From NCBI GenBank assembly GCA_963556195.1, contig OY744533.1, forward strand, positions 48,147,749 through 48,211,748: a stretch of DNA of 64,000 nucleotides. Reading direction: 5' to 3'. The position numbers were made by a program, and so were the translations under genes. Positions within the stretch are counted from its first letter, which is position 1. Each line of letters begins with the position of its first letter. Shown in pieces: positions 55,726-64,000 of the stretch. The notes beneath the pieces are model-generated. The model had not been told where the DNA came from. It saw only the letters and a program-made list of their open reading frames with translations, and did not search any database. Source of the stretch: Sepiola atlantica. Taxonomy: Eukaryota; Mollusca; Cephalopoda; Sepiida; Sepiolidae.

Positions 55726-56883
55726 TAACGATGCATAGGTATAATAATGAAGGAAATGCACGACGAAAATGTAACTGGTTGAAAAATTTGTTGATAAAAA
55801 GAATAATTATTATGAAAGAAAAAAATTATTAGCAGAGTGATAGGAAAGCGAAATGACAAAAAAATCTACTAATAAGAGCAAAGTACAGAAAGAAGGAACA
55901 GAAAGAAAAAGAAAAATGATAAAAATGGAAAGGAGGAATCAAAACAGGAAATGGAAGAAAAGAAATATAGAATGGAAGAAAAAAAGAAGAAAAATGGAAA
56001 ATTGTGAAGGTACCTTACAAAAAGAACACATAGAAAAGAAGAAAAAGAAAAACGAAATCAAAATAAAACCTCAAAAACAGAAGTAGAAGTTCTACTTCTG
56101 TTTTTTAGTTTCGATTTCTATTTTTTTTCTTTCTTTCTTCTTTGTATTTTTTTCTTTAGAGAAAAAAGTATTCTAAAGAAAGACAATATTTAAAAACGAG
56201 AGTTATAAAGGATGAAAGTAAAATGATGGCATGTTTGATCTTCGAGCAGTTCCTTTAAGTGTAAAAGACATCTTCAATCTCCTCTCATAGATACAATTCA
56301 TGACGTCATCAAACTTTTAACATGGAAACCAAAGGAAGAAAGAACGAGATAAATGCAAAGAAAAAATACCAGACATCTTGGGGCTCCTATCATAGAAAAT
56401 AAATCAAAAGATGACGTCACCAATAAGAATCTCAACCAAACTCTTTACGTGGAATAAATAAATAAATAATTAAAATAGAACAGCATCTTCATTTTCGATA
56501 AATTCTAGAAGGAAGATAATAATCTACCAAGTGGAACGAACACAAAGAAACAGTCATTTTCCATTTTGTCTGACGTGCTGATTCCAGAAGATTCCACTTG
56601 TACGATTTTTTTACCCTCAGTCCGTGCACGCAATCTGATGTCAAACTGTTTCTTTTTATGGTGCCTATCTTCGGAATCTTTTGACTACTTCCCTCCGACT
56701 GTCGTTTTTGATTATCTCGTTTGAGTAGTTAGTCGCTTATCGACATTATGCCATCGAACAGAAACTAAGACGCCATGCTGTGCTCTTTATCTTCCATTGA
56801 GTTTTTCATTATATAATCTCTATTTGCATAATGTTGGGTATGTGTATATGTTTATATATTTATATGGGAACGATTCACTCCTA
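55726..56883. other. No gene seen; purine-rich tract
   Basis: 55853-56090 is A/G-rich on the plus strand and gives a lysine-rich frame. An inverted pair AAAACAGAAGTAGAA/TTCTACTTCTGTTTT at 56074-56105 forms a perfect hairpin of 15 bp. The rest is unassigned. Confidence 0.35.
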
Positions 56884-57300
56884 AACTAGAATTTTGAAAC
56901 ACGAGCGTAAGGAGGCGCAATGTGGGCTACATTTCGTTTAATTAATTTTCATGGAAATGGAATAAGAGGATGGAAGACTTTCGTGAAAATTCAGATAACT
57001 CCGATTTTTGTCAAATTGTAACAATAGGCATCACTCGATAAATATTCCCCAATTTTCAGTTGGTTTGAAGTATTTTAAAGGGTTTTTAGGAAGCATACTA
57101 TAGGCATAAATTTCCATTTAAAAAGTATTTTTCTTAAGACCCCTTAAGCTTAAGCCTATAATTTTAGACATTTTCTAAAATCAAAATTATGTAATGAATT
57201 TTGATCAAAATTTAAATTAGAATTCTAGACATATGGCTTAGCATCGTTATATCTTGCTTTTAATCTTCGTAAACGGGCATAACTGTTCAGTTTTCAGATG
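56884..57300 (+). mobile_element. Helitron-like non-autonomous element, copy 2
   Basis: Inverse match to 52740-53140 over about 400 bp (CGTGAAAATTCAGATAACTC, GATAAATATTCC, CTTAAGCTTAAGCCT, TGTAATGAATTTTGATCAAA). Neither terminus is identified; TTTCGTAAATTTTG-like repeats follow at 57330-57430. Confidence 0.5.
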
Positions 57301-57539
57301 TTTTAAATTACTATTATCTCCATATTCATAAATTTCGTAAATTTTGTAAATTTCAGATATCTAAAAGCAGATGCTTTAAATAAATATTATTTTAATCTGC
57401 AGAATAATTTTAGACAGTCGATTTTCGTAAATTCTAGATATCTCAAATAATAGATGTTAAAAGTAAAAAGTATCTACAGGTTGTCCGTGAAGTCTGGGCA
57501 TATAAGTTGTCATACAGCTTGGTTCAGCTTTACATCATT
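57301..57539. other. No gene seen
   Basis: AT-rich with loosely repeated AAATTTCGTAAATTTTG and TTTTAGATATC-type segments. Confidence 0.3.
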
Positions 57540-57850
57540 CTGGCAACAATCCGACACGTTGTCCGAATAAGACATGGTTCAGCTCAGATCTTAGTATATC
57601 CTCCCAGAGATTACCTCTTCCTTCAGTTGATATTTACTATCATCTGATGCGCCCCTACTGAGGAATACCGACGAGTCCGTTCTAAGTTATTATTTCACTC
57701 GACCAGAGTGTCTCTTCGGGGGAGCTGGTTCTCCCTGCGCCCTGACTTAGTGTCACATTTTGCAAAACTTAGAATCAAGTAAATCCCATGTTATTTCGTT
57801 TTTTACCTATCTATCCAGACGTTACGGACACCTTGTCGTCTCAATTTGAC
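57540..57850 (+). repeat. Dispersed repeat family D, copy
   Basis: Aligns with 18290-18615 (shared CGACCAGA, GGGGAGCTG, TTTTTTACCT, CCAGACnTTAC). Preceded by GTTGTCCGTGAAGTCTGGGC at 57480, possibly part of the unit. Confidence 0.55.
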
Positions 57851-58754
57851 ATTGGTTAGGGAACTGTTTGTGTTGAAGCTAATTTGATTTGTGTAATAAT
57901 TAAAGAGGTTCTGTTGTCACTTTTACGTCTTATACAAAGAAACATCTCCAAATTGAAGGTTTGCTACCTGAATATACCTTCATGAATATATCATCACGAA
58001 CGACAGACAAAAGCCGCGAAATTATTCATCAACAAACACGGAAGATGACGGCTTAGGAATATTTCATCTGATAAATTATGATCGAAATATTTGCCGATTT
58101 TACAATATTTCTTTCTTTCAGTTTATTTTTATCATGTTTTATTTTACTCTTATAAATAGAATCAACGTTAAAGTAGGTAATCGTTGAGACTCGTGTCAGG
58201 GACAAATTGTTCAAGAAATCGAATAAAAATTGTGTATAGGCGATAATAATTTTTTTAGAACGTTTTGAAGTTAAATCAAGTTAGTATTACGTATGAAAAG
58301 GGAAAACGCATTTAAACACTTTTTGCGTCATGAGCAATATACAAAACACGATCATGGCGTCATGAGAGATACGAAATACTTAAACAGAAATTATGTGTAA
58401 CGAAACGAATTAAAGTCTTTCATTGAATTTAAAAATAATTTATTTTTTAAATTAAGACTTTAAAATGTTTTCCTTGTTTTTTAAAAGAACTTTTGTTGAA
58501 ATAACACAAGAATTATGTTTTGTAAAATATATGTTTTAAATATTTAAATTTAAATTATTTTTTATAGGTAAGTAAAAGTGTTTACTTCGTACTAGCTAAC
58601 GTACAACCCATTCCGCTTTTTAGATAATAACCTACTTCTGTTCAATCATGTAACCATTTTGTAAATCCGTTGATCATACTAGCATATTTACTCATTTATA
58701 AAGTGTTTTTCTTTAGATTTCATGCGTAATACTGAATAGATTTTAACTCCAAGT
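57851..58754. other. No gene seen
   Basis: AT-rich. ACTAGCTAACGTACAACCC at 58591 is a weak Helitron-end-like match. Confidence 0.3.
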
Positions 58755-59230
58755 CATGATCGTTAAACCTGGTGATACCAGATCAGGCTGCCCTGTGGCT
58801 CCCTGAGACGAAATTCACCTACATTGACGTTTTTTTTTTTTTTTTTTTTTGTAAAACTTAATTATGTTCTACAAAACCAAAAACAAAAACAACAGCCCCT
58901 CTCCCTTTCTCCCTCCCCTTTTTTATTTTTATTTTTCCTACCCTACTCCCGGTCCTGGATATGACCTTAAACTACATCCGATGGTGAGATCCGGCTTACG
59001 GACTTTGGGGAATGTGGAGCCTCCTCTTAATTACCATTGCTCCCAGGTCCACCCTGACCCGGAGTGGTAGTACCTGTTAGGGTCCCAACTATGGGTTAAA
59101 TAGAAACAGATATTAAAAGGGGAAAGAAACAAAAAAGAGAAGAAAACAAGACCAGATTCGGCATTGAATAACCCAAAAAGGGTTGATATGCCGTAAAACA
59201 AAACTACCAAACCAAACCATGATCGTTAAA
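58755..59230 (+). mobile_element. Retroposon insertion with 13-bp target site duplication
   Basis: CATGATCGTTAAA occurs at 58755-58767 and again at 59218-59230, bounding a 450-bp insert. The insert begins CCTGGTGATACCAGATCAGG, has a T(20+) tract at 58831-58851 and a C/T-rich part, and then a more conserved-looking body (GATATGACCTTAAACTACAT, GTACCTGTTAGGGTCCCAAC). It ends in an A/C-rich tail (AAAACAAAACTACCAAACCA). A perfect 13-bp duplication and a tail at one end indicate target-primed retroposition. No tRNA boxes are clear; source RNA unknown. Confidence 0.8.
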
Positions 59231-60565
59231 AATCTGTTCCCGACACGACTCTCAACGTTTACCTTAAAGTTTTGTATCTGTTCTGATGTTTGTCTTTTTT
59301 GTCCTTGATTAGTAAAATAAAAGTCATTCTAAACTGAAGCCATTTTTATTTTTGTTCCAGAGTGCCCCGTTTTGGGGGAGCTGAATTTTCCCAACGTTAA
59401 AAATCGATCGTGTGTCTCACTCTGTCCTCGTAGGTAAGCAAGTAAATAGTGACAACAGAGTAAATGGTGAAAATGCCGAATAGTTAACAGCCAATAAATC
59501 GTTAAAAAACAGCAATAAATGCCTTATAGCAAACGCAGTAGAATTTAATTATCTACAGACCTGTATACATTTAAGTGGTAAAACTGTTGGTAATTTTTTT
59601 TTTTTCAATTTTTCGAAGATGCCTTTAAGACACACAAGAAAATGAATGGTCGCTTATCGCTTAACTGTAGAGTGCTTCGTTGGTGGAAAATTATGTTTTT
59701 TAAAAACTACGACTACCACTAACTCTAAGTTCGTGAGTAGGGATTGCAACTTGGACTTAGTTTAGGATTAGTGGTAGGAATAGTCATTTGTTTTCAACTT
59801 TTCAGGAATTAAGCCATCCCCCCAGTTAAGCGATAAGCAGTTATTTGTTTTACTCTCCTGAACGAAATCATATTTTGAAATAAAGACGGTTTCAGAACGT
59901 TAAACGTATACAGGTCGGTAGATGATAAAAATTTTACTGTCTGGTATGAGTCATCTGTTGTTGTTTTTTACAATTTTTGTACTGTTAAATATGCTGCACT
60001 TATACCAAGTGAGTACATACTTATTTTAAAATATCTATGTGGGTGGAAGCTTAGTCCCTATTTAAAACTAGAGGCGAGAGAACCTAGGACCCCCGAAAAA
60101 TAACAACTTAGAAAAGTCGATTTTATTTGCTTCCAGAGTAAATACTTAAATTAAAATATTAATTTTAAAAAGGGGGATGGACTTAGTCCATATTTAAAAC
60201 TAAATGGGAGAGAGCCTAGCCGCCTCCCCGCGAACAATCTTGATTTTCGTAGACCTATTTTTTTTTGGCTTTGTGCTCTTTTTTAATATACGGCGTTTAT
60301 TAACTTGAGCCATTTTTACTATGCTATTGTTCTTGTCCAATTTTAACCTGTGCCATTAAACCTGTGGCCTTAGTCTTTTGTTGTAAATAAACAATATTCT
60401 AATAAATACCTACGTTGTGTTTGTTTCATTTTTTATTATCAAATAAAAAAAATATATAAAAGAACCGTTTTTGAAATCGGTAATGAAGATAACAATTTTC
60501 CGATCCTGATACCCCAAAACATTCCGATATTTCAGATTCCCGATTCCGAATAATCGTCAAGACAC

Positions 60566-60568
<3 letters not shown>
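59231..60568. other. No gene seen
   Basis: 59355-59440 repeats the CCAGAGTGCCCCGTTTTGGG plus GGAGCTGAATTTTCCC block of repeat family D. 60040-60220 contains two related segments (TCCCTATTTAAAACTAGAGG and TCCATATTTAAAACTAAATG, each followed by GAGAG and CCTAG). Confidence 0.35.

Positions 60569-60620
<52 letters not shown>
60569..60620. repeat. (TA)n microsatellite
   Basis: Pure TA dinucleotides. Confidence 0.95.
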
Positions 60621-60623
<3 letters not shown>

Positions 60624-60689
60624 TATCAGGTTGTATATGAAAAGAAAATTCATAAAGTGCTCGATCATATAAGAGAGCTAATATAATTT

Positions 60690-60790
60690 ATTTAAATACT
60701 GTATATTACATATTTCAGAAATGTACCGCGGTTTCATCCAAAAGGGTAGATTTAGACATCTTTAGTAAATCTCTGTGCCTAGTGGAAGCG
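60690..60790 (-). other. Decayed hammerhead-like motif
   Basis: The minus strand reads CAGAGATTTA, CTAAAGA, a variable hairpin region, GGAT, GAAA, CCGCGG, TA, CATTTCTG. CAGAGAT pairs with ATTTCTG (stem I with a G-U pair), GAAA is intact, and CCGCGG is self-complementary, but the CTGA core reads CTAA. Related in layout to copy C at 33333. Confidence 0.3.
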
Positions 60791-61249
60791 TCGGCATGCT
60801 GAAATGATTGTAGTCACGGCCCGATGGGGAATGGCGTCAACAATGACAGAAAACGGTGTATCTCTGAGGGGGTCCCCGAATAGTGATTAATTAATATGTA
60901 AGTGTGTTCGATGATGGTTCGTGTTTGAAAGGCCTTAATGTTATTCCCTCGAAAGTTGTATTTATTTATTTATTTATTTATTTATATATTTATTTGTTTA
61001 TTTATATGTTCGTTTGTGGATTTGTAATATTATCGTTTTACCTAGTCTGAAAAAATACGAAAGGGGCGGCTTTGAAGTTTGTCGTTTCGGTTTGTGAAAT
61101 TAGGGTGCTTTATTTGTCATTTTTGGGTTTAAATTTACGTATCGGATTAATTGTTCGGTATAGTGCTGAAAATGATGATGCAATAATATTTCTTTGCATT
61201 GAACGTGTTTGTTTATTTTGGTTTACTCAGTTCGTATTTTCGTATTTTC
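60791..61249. other. No gene seen; (TTTA)n
   Basis: (TTTA)n tract at 60958-61012. Minus-strand residues beyond 61250 may still belong to the Penelope-like fragment's 3' end. Confidence 0.4.
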
Positions 61250-61905
61250 TGGTTGTTAATGGACAAAAAACGCCGTATATTAAAAAAACGGTGTTCCGTT
61301 GATATGGAAGGGTTGTTGATAGCTTGTATAATTCTGAATTTCTTAGTAGTGCAGACAGGGCAGGTCCTGGGGGTGGGGCTGTAGGATTTAGGCTTGTCGG
61401 TGATTCTCCATTCTATTTTGTAGGGGGTGTTTGACTTCTTGAGATCCCATACGTAATTGCTAGTGTGGTTATCTGGTCTTTTGGGGGGTATTTGAATGTG
61501 TTGTTGTGGGCGTAGAGTCTTTGTTTAAAAGATCCTTGGGTCATTCCGATGTATATATCCTCCATTTTGGTATCCACCCCGGATATAACCTTGGCTTCAT
61601 AAACAACGGAGTTGACTGTGCATCCTCCGCCCAAGGGGCAGGTCTCACCTCTTTTGCACAGGCAAAATCGGGTGAATCGGTTGGTGGTTTGGAGATCAGA
61701 ATGGATTCCACAGACTGAAAACATAAATAGCTAGTTTTTATTGTGTTTCTGTTAAAATGTTTATGGAGATTATTTGATAGCGGGAACCCTTCCATAAACT
61801 GCATGAACATAAAAACCGAGGTCTTCAGAAAATGTCCCCACAAAATAAAATTCCTGCTAGCCCAATGGTCTGATATCAATATTACATAGCCCTCCAATCA
61901 TCCCT
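61250..61905 (-). pseudogene. Penelope-like retroelement fragment with GIY-YIG endonuclease
   Basis: Minus strand, three frames: FPLSNNLHKHFNRNTIKTSY (the 'LHKIFN+NT+K.SYSC' linker after RT), RFCLCKRGETCPLGGGC (the Cys-rich 'C.C+....CPL.G.C' segment), VVYEAKV and DIYIGMTQGSFKQRLYAH (the GIY-YIG core), then after a frameshift NYVWDLKKSNTPYKIEWRIT and YSPTPRTCPVCTTKKFRII. This is the C-terminal third of a Penelope-like protein in correct order. Two frameshifts split it, and the RT half is absent. Penelope-like elements are known hosts of hammerhead motifs, which makes the neighbouring palindrome at 62150 noteworthy. Confidence 0.85.
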
Positions 61906-62149
61906 TTAAACCAAATACCCCTCTAAAAAGATAGTAATGTATTTCTTAAAATCATACAAAATAACCAACCTCCCCAAAACCTCCCTAAATCCATAACAAA
62001 ATTTTCTATTTTTCTATTTACGTACAAAATAACCCCCCCCCCCCCCAGATATATGTTATACATACCACGGGCGCGACTACATTAATCCCGCCTACCCTGA
62101 TACAACCTACTACTAACCCCTACCGACATACATATATATATATATATAT
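61906..62149. other. Unassigned; C tract and (TA)n
   Basis: A C run at 62032-62046 and TA dinucleotides at 62130-62149. No gene. Confidence 0.35.
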
Positions 62150-62196
62150 GGGAAAATGAAAAAGGAAAACCAAAGAATGGATGTTTTTTATGTGTA

Positions 62197-62237
62197 CATC
62201 AACGTTTCGTCTTTATTTATAAGACTTCATCAGGATG
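62197..62237 (-). ncRNA. Hammerhead-like motif (class 2), left palindrome arm
   Basis: Mirror of 62473-62513: CATC, CTGATGA, A, GTC-hairpin-GAC, GAAA, CG, TT, GATG on the minus strand. CATC/GATG would be a 4-bp stem I. Confidence 0.4.
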
Positions 62238-62472
62238 ATAAAATAGAGAAAAAATGTCATGCAAGTACAGATACATGTAGGGTAGACATATTGGGAGGAA
62301 AAATAAAATGAAATAATGGCTACTACTGGGTGGACGTCCGTACTTGTTGGAGAAATAGAAATGAATGTCCGGACGTCCACCCAGTAGTAGCCATTATTTC
62401 ATTTTATTTTTCCTCCCAATATGTCTACCCTACATGTATCTGTACTTGCATGACATTTTTTCTCTATTTTAT

Positions 62473-62513
62473 CATCCTGATGAAGTCTTATAAATAAAGA
62501 CGAAACGTTGATG
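62473..62513 (+). ncRNA. Hammerhead-like motif (class 2), right palindrome arm
   Basis: CATC (stem I), CTGATGA (core), an extra A, GTC-TTATAAATAAA-GAC (3-bp stem II), GAAA (core), CG (self-complementary), TT, GATG (stem I partner). Core intact, but with one unpaired A and a minimal stem III, so monomer activity is unlikely; transcription through the palindrome would also compete by forming a long duplex. Confidence 0.4.
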
Positions 62514-62560
62514 TACACATAAAAAACATCCATTTTTTGGTTTTCCTTTTTCATTTTCCC

Positions 62561-64000
62561 ATCACGTCGGATTACCTTCATCCTTCTCTTCCCATATATA
62601 TATATATAATGAGAAAAAGGCTGCCACACAAATAATTACAGTTGATGATAAATTATGATTATGGTTAACTTTGAAATATTTTTTTAAATCGATTAAATAA
62701 AGACACGTTGAATAAGAGAGAAAAACAGATATCTTGAACACAGTACAATTTTAAGTGAAAAACAAATATGTAAAAATTAAATGAATACTGGGTGCATTTT
62801 AATTTTTCAACCTTACTGAAGTTTTATACACTGATGAAGCCTCCTCATAAATATCAGTGATATTTTGTATATCATTTAAATATATGTTTTTAAATAGGCA
62901 GAAACAATTGTTTTAGAAGATATGTTTGTTTGTATAAAATTACACAAAAAATATTGAATATAGCATAGCTCTGACCTTACACTATTAGGCTATTATAATT
63001 ACTTTATGTTATAAAATTTATATTTGAATAGAAAGAATTATATATATATATATATATATATATTGGTCAGGCACATTGACTCGGTAGTATACTTGCAGTA
63101 TCGCTGCAGAAGTGCGTCATTTGATATCTGATATGTGAATGTGTTTCTGTATATCAGCACTATCAGGTTTTTGTGGACCTGACGAGAACAATCCGCAGTA
63201 AAATTGGATGCCTACCAAGATTTATCACGATGCTTAAGCAATTCACCAAGACGTGAAAGCACGCTTCCCCTTCGTTGAGTCGCTGTCTGAATCGATAACG
63301 GTGTTAAAAAGAAGTGGCATTCTTGTACGAGACGTTGTGCTCTATATATTTTGTAATGACGCTCTTCTATGCTTTTCTCGACTGTAAAATCGGTCTTCTC
63401 ATGCTAACCCTTACCCGACAGGATTTAGAATCTTGCTTGCTTTAAGGTAAGATTCAAGACGTTCCGAAATCTTTTGCGAAAGCTTATCTATGCCGATTGT
63501 GTGGACTACGTTGCTCACACTGAGGAAATTATGCAGGTGATAATGCACCTCTACTTTCGAACGTGCACTACATTTGAACACCATAAATCTGGAGAAAATA
63601 AAAATAATTATCAGCACTCTCTTTGACACTTGTATGCAAACTTAATGTCTATGTCAAGAGGACTTGATTAAATGTAATCGGCTCCTTCGTATATCGTGTA
63701 CACTTTCCAAAGATAAATCCTTCGATTAAGAAACACTTTGAAAGATCAAAAAGACTAGTAAAACCAATGGTAGGCTGGAGAAGCATATGTGTTCAAACAG
63801 AGATATTAACACCAAAACAAAGCCAAGTGTGTACGGATCCTCCGTCATGTCTATACTCTTGTATTCTACGGAGTCATGGACCATGTAACACCGACACATC
63901 AAGACCATAGAGACGCTCCGCCAAAATGGCCTCATGAAGATGCTAAATGTCAATCAGCATTCACTTACAACAAACACAACTGTACTACAACAAGTCACAT
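62561..64000. other. No gene seen; (TA)n at 62594-62609 and 63040-63062
   Basis: ACACTGATGAAGCCTCCTCA at 62830 followed by a TA-rich end has a CTGATGA core but no GAAA. The remainder to the window end is unassigned, with open frames under 80 codons. Confidence 0.35.

Larger units (their letters stand above)
62150..62560. repeat. Near-perfect palindrome, 191-bp arms, 29-bp spacer
   Basis: 62150-62340 is the reverse complement of 62370-62560 with only one mismatch noticed (G at 62175 against A). The spacer (62341-62369) is TACTTGTTGGAGAAATAGAA plus ATGAATGTC. Each arm contains the hammerhead-like motif. TA tracts lie on both sides (62130-62149 and 62594-62609), and the right flank carries an extra 30 bp before its TA tract. 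The near identity of arms in otherwise decayed sequence points to recent formation or gene conversion between arms. Confidence 0.95.

Noticed and set aside
55528..55761. Poly-serine open frame
   Set aside because: Translation of (GAA)n repeats on the opposite strand.
62822..62880. Hammerhead motif at ACACTGATGAAGCC
   Set aside because: It has the CTGATGA core, but no GAAA segment or stem I partner follows.

Overview
The window reads as intergenic or intronic DNA of an AT-rich animal genome. I find no host protein-coding gene I would defend. Abundant (TA)n tracts, tRNA-headed SINEs ending in (TA)n, many decayed LINE, Penelope-like, Ty3/gypsy, mariner-like and Helitron-like fragments, and repeated hammerhead-like motifs fit an invertebrate. 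A coleoid cephalopod such as an octopus is my best guess, but this is inference from repeat content only. Nearly all open frames are repeat translations or broken transposon genes.

Layout. 1-1600: a Helitron-like terminus and a foldback element. 1606-5685: a decayed minus-strand Ty3/gypsy-type element with both LTRs and traces of gag, protease, RT, RNase H and integrase. 5685-7300: TA/TG tracts, a hammerhead ribozyme sequence and a 35/70-bp minisatellite. 7300-18600: Helitron-like ends, a foldback repeat, one clear SINE and LINE fragments. 19088-20391: a complete but inactivated mariner/Tc1-superfamily element with matched inverted ends and a TA target. 20400-31700: foldback repeats, SINEs with (TA)n tails and sparse sequence. 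31695-35905: the densest repeat block, with a second hammerhead copy, a (TA)n/TTGCTT composite array, a pyrimidine minisatellite, a SINE carrying a ribozyme core, two large inverted repeats and a 39-bp minisatellite. 36100-43510: a tRNA-like pseudogene, a 3 x 160-bp repeat, LINE fragments and a 27-bp minisatellite. 44116-57850: foldback, transposase, LINE, Helitron-like and MITE pieces. 58755-59230: a retroposon with a perfect 13-bp target duplication. 61250-62560: a Penelope-like endonuclease fragment and a 191-bp-arm, nearly perfect palindrome with a hammerhead-like motif in each arm.

The most interesting signal is a motif recurring in several unrelated repeats: stem I, CTGANGA, stem II, GAAA, a short self-complementary segment, then UH and the stem I partner. 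Two copies are close to canonical type I hammerheads, and a third lies in a SINE behind a tRNA-like promoter. The self-complementary stem III suggests dimeric (double) hammerhead folding, as known for newt satellite and some retroelement hammerheads. Function is not shown here; the sequence shows only the motif, its pairing and its context.
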